A program made the translations under genes and the position numbers. Below, piece by piece: positions 18,476 through 26,132 of a stretch of 64,000 nucleotides of DNA. The DNA is from Brooklawnia sp032229645 (GTDB lineage: Bacteria; Actinomycetota; Actinomycetes; Propionibacteriales; Propionibacteriaceae). The notes under the pieces are model-generated. The model saw only the letters and a list, made by a program, of their open reading frames with translations, was not told where the DNA came from and searched no databases. The stretch's first letter is position 1; every line of letters begins with the position of its first letter. The stretch covers positions 186,001 to 250,000 of the forward strand of contig CAVRLB010000004.1 of NCBI GenBank assembly GCA_963722295.1, read 5' to 3'.

Positions 18476-18907
18476 TCACTCGACGGTGACACCCATCGAA
18501 CGGGCGGTGCCCTCGACGATCTTCATCGCGGCCTCGACATCGTTCGCGTTCAGGTCGGGCAGCTTCGTGTTGGCGATCTCACGCACCTGATCGGAGGTGA
18601 TCTTGCCGACCTTCTCCTTGTTCGGCTTGCCCGAGCCCTTCTGCAGGCCGGCAGCCTTCTTGATCAGCTCCGCGGCCGGAGGGGTCTTCACGATGAAGGT
18701 GAAGGTCCGGTCCTCAAAGATGGTGATCTCGGCCGGGACGACCGTGCCGCGCTGGGCTTCCGTCTTCGCGTTGTACGCCTTGACGAACTCCATGATGTTG
18801 ACGCCATGGGGACCAAGTGCGGTACCTACGGGCGGGGCCGGAGTGGCGGCACCCGCGTTGATGGCGATCTTGACGATCGCCGCTACTTTCTTCTTCTTGG
18901 GAGGCAT
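18476..18907 (-). CDS. rplK: 50S ribosomal protein L11
   Basis: L11 binds the GTPase-associated region of 23S rRNA together with L10/L12. The ATG at 18907 gives 143 residues (MPPKKKKVAAIVKIAINAG); a frame 12 codons longer is not conserved. The N-terminal domain includes the proline-rich thiostrepton-site helix (TPAPPVGTALGPHGVNIMEF), and the C-terminal rRNA-binding domain has the usual GTARSMGV near its end. Part of the secE-nusG-rplK-rplA run. Confidence 0.97.
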   Translation of the reverse strand: MPPKKKKVAAIVKIAINAGAATPAPPVGTALGPHGVNIMEFVKAYNAKTEAQRGTVVPAEITIFEDRTFTFIVKTPPAAELIKKAAGLQKGSGKPNKEKVGKITSDQVREIANTKLPDLNANDVEAAMKIVEGTARSMGVTVE

Positions 18908-19011
18908 TCTGGGTCCTTTTCCAATCTGTTCTTTCTGACGCATTCCCGGTCAGGTAGACGGCCCGGCCGAGATATACGGTTCGCCGTCGCAGACGGCACT
19001 GATCCTTCGGG

Positions 19012-19860
19012 TCAGATGTCCTTCTGGATCTGGGCGAAGGTCAAGTCTACTGGGGTCTCACGACCCAGAATCTCTACCATGGCCTTCACGCGCTGGTTAT
19101 GGGGGTTGATCTCGGTGATCGAGGCGTGGACGCCGGCGAATGCGCCATCGATGATCTGAACCGAATCGCCCACCTGGTAGTCGACGACCTCGATCTTCTT
19201 GCGCTTCTTGGTCGTCGTCTGCCCGGCCGCGGCCACCTTCGCCTGGACCGCGGGAGCAAGCATCCGCTCCACTTCGTCCATATCGAGCGGCACCGGCTGA
19301 GTGGCATGGCCGACGAAACCAGTGACCGACGCCGTATGGCGCACCGCCGACCACGATTCGTCGGTCAGCTCCATGCGGACCAGCACGTAGCCGGGCATGA
19401 AGGTACGGGTGACGTTCTTCTTCTGGCCGTTGCGGATCTCGACGGCATCCTCGGTCGGGACCAGGGTCTCGTAGATGAAGTCCTCTAAGTTGAGCGAGAT
19501 CACGCGCGCATCGATGTTCTGCTTCACACGGTTCTCCATGCCGGAGTAGGTGTGCACCACATACCAGTCACCCGGCTTGGCGCGTAACTCGGCGCGCAAC
19601 TCCTCGAGAGCCTTCTCCAAGGCCTCGTCGGGCTCATCCTCGGGTTCCTCGGCACCCTCGGGCACACCCTGCGCCTCCGGCTCCTCGGTATCGATGGAAA
19701 GATCAATGCCCAGATCGTCGTCCGAGGTTTCGGGCTCGGAGAAATCGGCGAAGTCGAGGTCGATCTCGATGTCGTCCGCGGGCTGCGCCTCGTCGAGGTC
19801 GGCCCCCAGGTCGATCTCAACCTCGTCGCGACTCAGGTCGTCATTGGCGTCTTGGCTCAT
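19012..19860 (-). CDS. nusG: Transcription termination/antitermination protein NusG
   Basis: NusG binds RNA polymerase and couples transcription with Rho or the ribosome. The start is the ATG at 19860 behind GAAGGAGGAG, giving 282 residues. The first 100 or so are strongly acidic (DDLSRDEVEIDLGADLDEA and similar), an extension common in actinobacteria and absent from E. coli NusG. The NGN domain starts at GDWYVVHTYSGMENRVKQNI and contains the core FMPGYVLVRM; the KOW domain has VGDSVQIIDGAFAGVHASI. Only 17 bp separate it from secE. Confidence 0.96.
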   Translation of the reverse strand: MSQDANDDLSRDEVEIDLGADLDEAQPADDIEIDLDFADFSEPETSDDDLGIDLSIDTEEPEAQGVPEGAEEPEDEPDEALEKALEELRAELRAKPGDWYVVHTYSGMENRVKQNIDARVISLNLEDFIYETLVPTEDAVEIRNGQKKNVTRTFMPGYVLVRMELTDESWSAVRHTASVTGFVGHATQPVPLDMDEVERMLAPAVQAKVAAAGQTTTKKRKKIEVVDYQVGDSVQIIDGAFAGVHASITEINPHNQRVKAMVEILGRETPVDLTFAQIQKDI

Positions 19861-19877
19861 TACTCCTCCTTCGTCGA

Positions 19878-20381
19878 TCACGACAGCCACAGCAGCAGGA
19901 GCCAGCCGAACAGCGCGTCCAGGCCCGCCACGAATGCCATGACGAACAAGACGAAGACCAGCACGACGATGAAGTACTGCCGGGTGGTGCTCGCGCTGGG
20001 CCAGACGACCTTCTTGAGCTCGCCGATCGCCTGCTTGGTGAACTGCACAGGGGTGGTGCGTTTATGGTCAGACTTCTTTGCGTCGGACTGCTTGCGTGTC
20101 GCCTCGGCCTTCTTCACCGGAGCCACCGTCTGATTGCGCTTGACGAGCTTCGGCTTGGGCGATTGGGCGGCTTCGTCCTCGTCGATCTCATCGGATTCGT
20201 CCGACACATCGGGTGCGTCGGTCTGAGTCGCCTGATCGGCGTCCTGGACGAGGTCGTCGGCAGCCTCGGCGAGATCGTCGACAGCCTCGGAACCGGTCAA
20301 CTCGTCATCCTCGGCATCAGGAGTTGACGAGGCGGCGCGGGCCGGTTTGCCGTCACCACGGGACTTGCTGCTATCCGCCAC
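19878..20381 (-). CDS. secE: Preprotein translocase subunit SecE
   Basis: SecE clamps SecY in the Sec translocon. A GTG start at 20381 with GGAGGA upstream gives 167 residues. The first 100 are acidic then basic and low-complexity, and the conserved part is the amphipathic helix FTKQAIGELKKVVWPSA followed by one transmembrane helix (YFIVVLVFVLFVMAFVAGLDALFGWLLLLW). The single membrane span is the form usual outside the enterobacteria. It sits directly behind tRNA-Trp and before nusG. Confidence 0.93.
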   Translation of the reverse strand: MADSSKSRGDGKPARAASSTPDAEDDELTGSEAVDDLAEAADDLVQDADQATQTDAPDVSDESDEIDEDEAAQSPKPKLVKRNQTVAPVKKAEATRKQSDAKKSDHKRTTPVQFTKQAIGELKKVVWPSASTTRQYFIVVLVFVLFVMAFVAGLDALFGWLLLLWLS

Positions 20382-20459
20382 TAGTCGTCCTCCACCGAAA
20401 CTCCTGCTGTCATGAAACTGGCGTGGGCAAGGAACCTGCCTCGACCCACGCCCGGTTCG

Positions 20460-20532
<73 letters not shown>

Positions 20533-20714
20533 TCGACTGCATCCAATGTCGTCCGCCCCTGTTCAAAAGGCGCGTTCGACGACTGAATCTTGCCGACAAG
20601 TAGTTGAGTGTACTAGCTGGCCGCCCGCAATGCGAACCAGGATCTCTCGCCAGCAGCGTCCCGAGCGGTGACGGTAGCCTTGGCGATGGCAATCCGCAGT
20701 CGAAGGGGAATCAT

Positions 20715-21914
20715 ATGTCGCTTTTCAGCACAGTCGAGCAGGCTCCTGCAGATCCGATCCTGGGCGTGACCGAGAAATATGCCGCTGACAAGCGACCCAG
20801 CAAGGTCAACCTCGGCGTCGGGGTGTATCAGGACGCCACCGGCAAGCTTCCGCTGATGCGCTGTGTCAAGATCGCGGAGCAGCGGCTCGCGATCGACCCC
20901 AAGCCCCGTGGATACCTGCCCATCGACGGGCTGGCCAGCTACACCGCGGACGTCCGTGAGATGGTCTTCGGAGCCGACTCCCCGGTTGTCGCCGACGGTC
21001 GTGTGGTGACCGTCGAGGCGCTCGGCGGAACCGGCGGTCTGAAGATCGGCGCCGACTTCTTACGCCGACTGAATCCCGACGCCACAGTGTTGATCAGCGA
21101 CCCATCGTGGGAGAACCATCAGGCGTTGTTCTCCCGGGCAGGCTTCCAGGTCTCGTCGTACCGCTACTACGATCCGCAACGCCGGGGCGTCGATTTCGAG
21201 GGCATGCTCGCCGATCTGAGCGCGGCGGCACCGGGCACCATCGTGGTCTTGCACGCCTGTTGCCACAACCCCACCGGCTATGACCTGGACCACGACCAGT
21301 GGACGCAGGTGCTGGACGTGGTTGAGGCCAAGAAGCTGACCCCGTTCCTCGACATGGCCTATCAAGGTTTCAGCGAGGGTCTGGACTGGGATGCCTGGGT
21401 GGTGCGGACGTTCGCGGCGAGGCTCGACACTCTTTTCTGCTCCAGTTCGTTCAGCAAGAACTTCGGTCTCTACGGAGAGCGGGTCGGCGCCTTGTCAGTG
21501 CTCTGCGGGGATGCCGACGAGGCGGCTCGGGTCCGCTCGCAGCTGAAGATCGTGGTGCGAACGAACTTCTCGAATCCACCGACGCACGGCGCTCTGCTTG
21601 TTGCGACCGTGCTGGGCGACCCCGAGTTGCGCCAGATCTGGGCAGATGAGCTCACCGGCATGCGCGAGCGGATCAAATCCATGCGCGCCTCGCTGGCTGC
21701 TCATCTGGCCGAGGCGGGCGTGCCTGAGATGGGCTATGTGGCCGAGCAGGTCGGCATGTTCAGTTACTCGGGATTGAGCCGCGACCAGATGCTGGCGCTG
21801 CGTGAGGAGTTCGGTGTCTACGGCACCGACGCCGGCCGTATCTGCGTGGCGGCGCTCAACGAGAACAACGTCGAGTACGTGGCGAAGGCGATCGCAGCCG
21901 TCGTCAGGGGCTGA
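20715..21914 (+). CDS. Aspartate/aromatic aminotransferase (class I, PLP)
   Basis: A 399-residue PLP-dependent aminotransferase of the AspC/TyrB branch, swapping amino groups between aspartate or aromatic amino acids and 2-oxoglutarate. The N-terminus has the family motif KVNLGVGVYQDATGKLPLM; HNPTGYDLDHDQW contacts the cofactor; the Schiff-base lysine lies in CSSSFSKNFGLYGERVG. The ATG at 20715 has AAGGGGA upstream. Oddly placed: on the plus strand between tRNA-Trp and murB within an otherwise minus-strand block, so probably inserted there in this lineage. Confidence 0.92.
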   Translation: MSLFSTVEQAPADPILGVTEKYAADKRPSKVNLGVGVYQDATGKLPLMRCVKIAEQRLAIDPKPRGYLPIDGLASYTADVREMVFGADSPVVADGRVVTVEALGGTGGLKIGADFLRRLNPDATVLISDPSWENHQALFSRAGFQVSSYRYYDPQRRGVDFEGMLADLSAAAPGTIVVLHACCHNPTGYDLDHDQWTQVLDVVEAKKLTPFLDMAYQGFSEGLDWDAWVVRTFAARLDTLFCSSSFSKNFGLYGERVGALSVLCGDADEAARVRSQLKIVVRTNFSNPPTHGALLVATVLGDPELRQIWADELTGMRERIKSMRASLAAHLAEAGVPEMGYVAEQVGMFSYSGLSRDQMLALREEFGVYGTDAGRICVAALNENNVEYVAKAIAAVVRG

Positions 21915-21938
21915 GGGATCGCGCAGGCTCGAAACGAA

Positions 21939-21989
21939 ATTATCGAGTTCAGTTTGGTCTGATATAGCTACCAAACTGAACTCGATAAT
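21939..21989. terminator. Perfect 20-bp AT-rich palindrome between convergent genes
   Basis: ATTATCGAGTTCAGTTTGGT (21939-21958) and ACCAAACTGAACTCGATAAT (21970-21989) are perfect inverted repeats around an 11-base AT-rich loop. It lies between the aminotransferase and murB stop codons, so a bidirectional terminator is the simplest reading, but its base composition differs sharply from the GC-rich hairpins elsewhere in the window. Confidence 0.65.
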
Positions 21990-22019
21990 CGCTGCCCGGC
22001 GAAAACCAGCCGATGTCCC

Positions 22020-23192
22020 TCAGATCTCGAGGCCGACGAGTACCGGCTCAGGCTCGAGACGGATGCCGAATCGTTGATCGACTCCGCCCCGCACAGCGCG
22101 GGCCAACTCGACGATGTCTGCGGCGCTCGCACCATCGTGGTTGGTCAGCGCCAGCACGTGCTTGCTCGACAGCCGCGCCGCGCCACTGCCCGGGTATCCC
22201 TTCGCGAAACCGGCATGATCGATCAACCAGGCTGCCGAGGTCTTCACCCTGCCGTCAGGCTGCGCGAACCGCGGCGCCTCGTCCGGGAGCCGATCGGCGA
22301 TCTCGGCATCGATGATCGGGTTCATGAAGAAGCTGCCGGCCGACCAGGTGTCGTGATCGTCCGGGTCGAGCACCATGCCTTTGGACGACCGCAGCTCCTG
22401 CACAGCCTGACGCACCTGCACGGCAGGCACCCGCTCGCCGACCCGGACGCCCAGAGCCGCAGCCAACTGCGCGTAGCGAATCGGTTCTGACAGGCTCCCC
22501 AACGGGAAGTGGAACCAGACATCGAGCACCACGTAGCGCCCGGTCGGCGCCGCGCCGACCCGCGAACGCTTGAAGACCGAATCACGGTAGCCGAAACCGC
22601 ATTTATCGGCGACGAAGGTGTGCAGTTCACCGGTGGCCCGGTCCCAGGTGCGCACCCTGGCGATGGTCTGGGAGGCATCTTGCCCGTAGGCGCCGATGTT
22701 CTGGATGGGTGCGGCACCCACCAGTCCAGGAATCCCGCTCAATGCCTCCGCGCCGACCCATTCCTGGTCGACCGAATAGGAGACAAGATCGTCCCAGACC
22801 TCGCCGGCCTGCACCTGGACGAGTGCCCCCCCGCAGGCACTGACATCGGCCTCGACTCCGTGGCTGTCGACAAGCACCACGGTGCCGTCGAAGCCCTCGT
22901 CGGCGACCACGACATTAGAGCCGCCCGACAGCACCAACAACGGTTCCCCCGCCGCATCGGCATCCCGAACAGCCTCGATGAGTTCGTCCCGGCTCTCGGC
23001 CCGAACCAGCTTGCGCGCCGGGCCCCCGATCCGGAATGTGGTGTGATCGGCCAGCAGCGTCGAATCGCTGGTGGGCCGAGCCGGCAGCGAGGCCGACAAC
23101 CGCTCCAGCGAGCAGGAATCGACCTGCGTGGGATCGTCGTCGTCCAGCGCCATGAAGTCGTCGGGCAGGGTCAGGTAGTCAGAGTCAGCCAT
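22020..23192 (-). CDS. murB: UDP-N-acetylmuramate dehydrogenase
   Basis: MurB reduces UDP-GlcNAc-enolpyruvate to UDP-MurNAc with NADPH and FAD, a cytoplasmic step of peptidoglycan synthesis. FAD-domain motifs include HTTFRIGGPARKLVRAES, LVLSGGSNVVVADEGFDG and SGIPGLVGAAPIQNIGAYGQ. The catalytic serine lies in AGSFFMNPI and the glutamate in RLEPEPVLVG. With the ATG at 23192 (MADSDYLTLPDDFM) it has 390 residues, including an unusual acidic lead of about 50 residues. Seven bases separate it from the dehydratase gene upstream, so it is in the same transcript. Confidence 0.95.
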   Translation of the reverse strand: MADSDYLTLPDDFMALDDDDPTQVDSCSLERLSASLPARPTSDSTLLADHTTFRIGGPARKLVRAESRDELIEAVRDADAAGEPLLVLSGGSNVVVADEGFDGTVVLVDSHGVEADVSACGGALVQVQAGEVWDDLVSYSVDQEWVGAEALSGIPGLVGAAPIQNIGAYGQDASQTIARVRTWDRATGELHTFVADKCGFGYRDSVFKRSRVGAAPTGRYVVLDVWFHFPLGSLSEPIRYAQLAAALGVRVGERVPAVQVRQAVQELRSSKGMVLDPDDHDTWSAGSFFMNPIIDAEIADRLPDEAPRFAQPDGRVKTSAAWLIDHAGFAKGYPGSGAARLSSKHVLALTNHDGASAADIVELARAVRGGVDQRFGIRLEPEPVLVGLEI

Positions 23193-23199
23193 CGGGTCC

Positions 23200-23622
23200 T
23201 CAATCGAGGCGCACGGTAGCCTTGGCCGCCCCGAGCACCTTGTCGCCGTCGTGGGTTGCCTCAAGCGCGATGGTCGCCACGCCGTCGCTGACTGCGGTCA
23301 CGTGTGCCTGGACCTGCACCGCGGTGCCTTCGTCATCGTCGGGCACCGGCACCGGGTTGACGAAGCGGACGAAGTAGCTGGCCACCCGGGCGGGGTCCCC
23401 GACCCAGTCGGTCACGATGCGCAACGCGGCGCCCATCGTCCACATGCCATGGACGACAACCCCGGGCAGCCCGATCGCCTTCGCGACGCGGTCGGAGTAG
23501 TGGATCGGGTTGAAGTCGGTGGATGCACCCGAATAGCGAACCACATCAGGCCTGGTCAGATGCAGCTCGAGAGGGGGCAGTTGGTCGCCGACGGCAACCG
23601 CTGCCAGATCGATCGCCATCAT
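23200..23622 (-). CDS. MaoC-like (R)-hydratase/dehydratase, HadB type
   Basis: A 140-residue hot-dog-fold protein. It carries the hydratase signature YSGASTDFNPIHYSDRVAKA, with the catalytic Asp and His, followed by VVHGMWTMGA. It resembles mycobacterial HadB, the catalytic half of a 3-hydroxyacyl-ACP dehydratase. The start ATG overlaps the upstream stop, indicating coupling with the HadA-like partner. In mycobacteria this pair works in mycolic-acid elongation; this organism need not make mycolates, so the substrate is open. Confidence 0.85.
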   Translation of the reverse strand: MMAIDLAAVAVGDQLPPLELHLTRPDVVRYSGASTDFNPIHYSDRVAKAIGLPGVVVHGMWTMGAALRIVTDWVGDPARVASYFVRFVNPVPVPDDDEGTAVQVQAHVTAVSDGVATIALEATHDGDKVLGAAKATVRLD

Positions 23623-24050
23623 TCGACAGCCTCCTCACGGGTATGGATGAGCTGACTGGTCGCAGCGCCCAGTTCCTCGCCACCGACGGTCGACAAGCCG
23701 ACCCCGACGGTGACCATATCGACGTTGCCCCGCGAGCGGACCTTTTCGATCGTCAGCGTCGCTTGGACATCGTCACCTTCATGCAGCGGCCGGACGATGT
23801 CGAAACGCTGGTCGGCGTGAATCGTGCGACGCAGCGCCAGCCCCAACTCGGGATCGTCGAACATCGCACCCCATGCCTGGGCTGCGATCACGGCCGCGAA
23901 AGTGGGCGGCGCGATCGGGAATTCATCGTCGAAGTAGGCGGGGTTGAAGTCCCCGAGCGCGGTGGCGAATTCGGCTATCTTGGCGCGGCTCACCCGGTAA
24001 GGCTTGGTGGCCGGGTACACGCGTCCGACGTGTTCTGCAGAAATGGGCAC
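23619..24050 (-). CDS. FAS1-like/MaoC N-terminal dehydratase, HadA type
   Basis: A 143-residue hot-dog-fold protein (MPISAEHVGRVYPATKPYRVSRAKIAEFATALGD) matching the HadA/MaoC-N family, which lacks the catalytic His/Asp dyad of the HadB type and binds the acyl chain. It lies just before the HadB-like gene with a 4-base overlap, so the two likely form a heterodimer. The order rpmG-hadA-hadB is the same as in mycobacteria. Confidence 0.85.
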   Translation of the reverse strand: MPISAEHVGRVYPATKPYRVSRAKIAEFATALGDFNPAYFDDEFPIAPPTFAAVIAAQAWGAMFDDPELGLALRRTIHADQRFDIVRPLHEGDDVQATLTIEKVRSRGNVDMVTVGVGLSTVGGEELGAATSQLIHTREEAVE

Positions 24051-24130
24051 TCATCTACGGTAGCCGAAACCGCGGAGGTCAGATCCTCAGCGCCCGATGC
24101 CCGCGCCAACAAGACTCGGATGGGAACACA

Positions 24131-24162
24131 GAATGGCCGCCTGCAAATGCAGACGGCCATTC
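24131..24162 (-). terminator. Hairpin after rpmG
   Basis: GAATGGCCG (24131-24139) pairs with CGGCCATTC (24154-24162), with CTGCA/TGCAG continuing the stem. It begins 26 bases past the rpmG stop and may separate rpmG from hadAB or allow partial read-through. Confidence 0.7.
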
Positions 24163-24187
24163 AGCTGCCTTGGCGCTGCGGCGGGCC

Positions 24188-24358
24188 TCAGCGAGTCTCG
24201 CGGTGCAGGGTGTGCTTGCCGTCGCGCTTACAGAACTTCATCAGCTCAAGACGATCCGGGCTGTTGCGACGGTTCTTCTTGGTGATGTAGTTGCGGTCTT
24301 TGCACTCCGTGCACGCCAAAGTGATCTTCGGACGAATGTCCTGCGCCTTTTTCGCCAT
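24188..24358 (-). CDS. rpmG: 50S ribosomal protein L33
   Basis: A 56-residue L33, too short for many gene finders. It starts MAKKAQDIRPKITLACTECK and ends LHRETR, with the family core NYITKKNRRNSPDRLELMKF. Zinc-binding L33 proteins carry two CxxC pairs; here the first (C16, C19) is intact but the second is C43-K-R-D, so the fourth cysteine is gone. Read directly from the sequence. It lies downstream of the tRNA-Thr/tRNA-Met pair and before hadAB. Confidence 0.95.
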   Translation of the reverse strand: MAKKAQDIRPKITLACTECKDRNYITKKNRRNSPDRLELMKFCKRDGKHTLHRETR

Positions 24359-24440
24359 GATGGTCCTTCTTCAGCTTTGCGTGCAGTTCCGGTGGTCACG
24401 ATGCTACGCATCGCTTGTGTCGCGACCCCGGCGAGCCTTG

Positions 24441-24634
24441 CCGACTCACCTCAATCGCTTGTGTTGATGACGCCTTGCATCGCTCAACAAGCTCAATCGG
24501 TTCGGAAGATTCGAGCTACGCCCGGTCTTCGCTCACCTCAATCACTTGTGTTTGCGATGTTACACATCGCCAACTGACTCCATCGCCTCGGGAGACTCGA
24601 GCTACGCTCAGTCTCCGCTCACCTCAGTCGTCTG
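24441..24634. repeat. Imperfect ~88-bp direct repeats abutting tRNA-Met
   Basis: About 2.3 copies: each starts with a CTCACCTCAATC-like block, has a TTGTGTT block, and ends with GA(A/C)TCGAGCTACGC and GTCT(T/C)C. Copies begin near 24441 and 24531, with a partial one at 24617 that runs up to the tRNA-Met 3' end. Small hairpins such as GCGATGT/ACATCGC (about 24554-24570) and CGATGC/GCATCG just upstream (about 24401-24415) lie in the same gap. Confidence 0.6.
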
Positions 24635-24707
24635 TAGCGGGAGCGGGACTCGAACCCGCGACACAGCGATTATGAGCCGCTTGCTCTACCGCCTGAGCTA
24701 TCCCGCC
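24635..24707 (-). tRNA. tRNA-Met (CAT), elongator
   Basis: A 73-nt cloverleaf: acceptor GGCGGGA against TCCCGCT (first pair G-U), D arm AGCTCAGGCGGTAGAGC, anticodon loop CTCATAA, T arm CGCGGGTTCGAGTCCCGC. The G1-U72 pair and overall match fit elongator Met rather than initiator. A CAT-reading tRNA-Ile cannot be fully excluded by eye. CCA not encoded. Confidence 0.9.
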
Positions 24708-24765
24708 CTGCGTATCACTCGGATTCTAGCCCTGCTGCGGTAGCGGAGCTCCCCGAGATCAACGG

Positions 24766-24838
<73 letters not shown>

Positions 24839-24851
24839 CAGCCGAGGAGAT

Positions 24852-24880
24852 AACTTATCGTCCTTTCCCGCAAGTATCAA
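24852..24880 (-). promoter_or_regulatory. Predicted tRNA-Thr/tRNA-Met promoter
   Basis: TTGATA (24880-24875), a 17-bp spacer and TAAGTT (24857-24852) on the minus strand, ending 14 bases before the tRNA-Thr 5' end. Confidence 0.6.
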
Positions 24881-24904
24881 ATCGGAGGATGGTCGAACGC
24901 ACGT

Positions 24905-24933
24905 TTGACAGTTGCGCAAGAATCGAGAATGAC
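24905..24933 (+). promoter_or_regulatory. Possible psuG promoter
   Basis: A consensus -35 TTGACA (24905-24910) with a weak -10 AATGAC (24928-24933), 17-bp spacer, facing away from the tRNA promoter. Confidence 0.35.
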
Positions 24934-24977
24934 AAGGGAGAGCTTTCTCGCCCCCGCCGACGATCTTGGAGGATCTG

Positions 24978-25898
24978 GTGACCATCCGCTACAGCCCCCT
25001 GGTGCGCGATGCCCTCGACCACGGCTACCCGGTGCTCGCGCTCGAAACCGCCAACATCACGCATTCGATGCCGCGCCCACTCAATCTGGAGACCATGCGA
25101 GCGGTGCAGGAAGAGATCCTGGCGTCCGACGTCATCCCGGCCGCGATCGCGGCCATCGACGGCGACGCGGTGATCGGCCTGACAGACGAGGAACTCGAGC
25201 GCGTGGCCTACGAGCCAGGGGCTATCCGAGTATCGATCAGCGATCTGCCGATCGTCGAGACCCGCAAGCTCACCGGCGGCACGAATCTTGCTGCGGCCGT
25301 CCACCTGGCCCATCGCGCCGGCATCAAGGTCTGCGCCACCACCGGCCTGGGCGGCGTCCACCGGGCCAGCAAGCGGGGCAACCTCATTCAGGAGTCCAGC
25401 GATCTGATGGCGCTGTCGACCCACCCGCTGGTGCTGGTGACGTCCGGCGTGCGGCCGATGCTGGATGTCCCGGCCACCTTGGAGCGGCTGGAGACCATGG
25501 GCATCCCCGTGCTCGGCTATCACACCTCACAGTTCCCCGGCATGTATCTGGCTGACACCGGATACGAGGTGGACTATCGCGTGGAGAACGCCAGCGAGAT
25601 CGCAGACATCGCGCGGGCCCGCGATGAACTCGGCCTCGGTCAGTCGCTGGTCATCGCCAATCCGACCCCTGCAGACCTTGAGATGGACAACTTCCAGGCA
25701 CGAGTCAGCGAGGCAATCGAGATCGCCGCGCATCTGCCCGAGCGTGACTCGGACGACACCCAGATCCTGCTGGCGACCTTCGAGGAGGCCACCCACGGCC
25801 AGGCACACCGGCTCAACACCGAGCTCTACCGCCGCAATGTGGCGTTGGCCGCCCAGATCGCCAAGGAGCTGGCGACCACGCCTCACTACACCGACTAG
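24978..25898 (+). CDS. Pseudouridine-5'-phosphate glycosidase family protein
   Basis: A 306-residue member of the PsuG/IndA family, which reversibly splits pseudouridine 5'-phosphate into uracil and ribose 5-phosphate. I start at GTG 24978, five bases after GGAGG. Family motifs are clear: LETANITHSMPRPLN with the metal/active-site E23, K97 in VETRKLTGGT, TTGLGGVHR, D142, GIPVLGYHTSQFP and RLNTEL. The lysine known to form the imine in E. coli PsuG (K166, in CAGAKSILD) is replaced by R159 here (SGVRPMLD), and ITHG is ITHS. No pseudouridine kinase gene is adjacent. Fold assignment is firm; activity is uncertain. Confidence 0.85.
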   Translation: MTIRYSPLVRDALDHGYPVLALETANITHSMPRPLNLETMRAVQEEILASDVIPAAIAAIDGDAVIGLTDEELERVAYEPGAIRVSISDLPIVETRKLTGGTNLAAAVHLAHRAGIKVCATTGLGGVHRASKRGNLIQESSDLMALSTHPLVLVTSGVRPMLDVPATLERLETMGIPVLGYHTSQFPGMYLADTGYEVDYRVENASEIADIARARDELGLGQSLVIANPTPADLEMDNFQARVSEAIEIAAHLPERDSDDTQILLATFEEATHGQAHRLNTELYRRNVALAAQIAKELATTPHYTD

Positions 25899-25924
25899 GC
25901 GAATATCAGTTCAAACACCCCCAC

Positions 25925-25962
25925 GAAGAGAACCTCCGGTCGATTGACCGGAGGTTCTCTTC
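25925..25962. terminator. Perfect 17-bp terminator stem after psuG
   Basis: The arms 25925-25941 and 25946-25962 (GAAGAGAACCTCCGGTC and its complement) pair perfectly over a GATT loop. It serves psuG and faces the convergent tRNA-Tyr. Confidence 0.85.
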
Positions 25963-25966
25963 ACAC

Positions 25967-26051
25967 TGGTGGCAGCTGATGGATTCGAACCATCGTAGGC
26001 GAAGCCGACGGTTTTACAGACCGCTCCCTTTGGCCGCTCGGGCAAGCTGCC
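25967..26051 (-). tRNA. tRNA-Tyr (GTA)
   Basis: A class II tRNA with long variable arm: acceptor GGCAGCT with AGCTGCC, anticodon loop CTGTAAA (GTA), variable arm CGTCGGCTTCGCCTACG, T arm GATGGTTCGAATCCATC. The 3' CCA is encoded, unlike the Trp, Met and Thr genes in this window. Confidence 0.95.
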
Positions 26052-26132
26052 GTGACGCCAACCAGCGAAGAAAGACGTTAGCAGACCCTGGCCAAGATGT
26101 CATAACCGGGGCCTTTCGGGCAGGATGGACGC

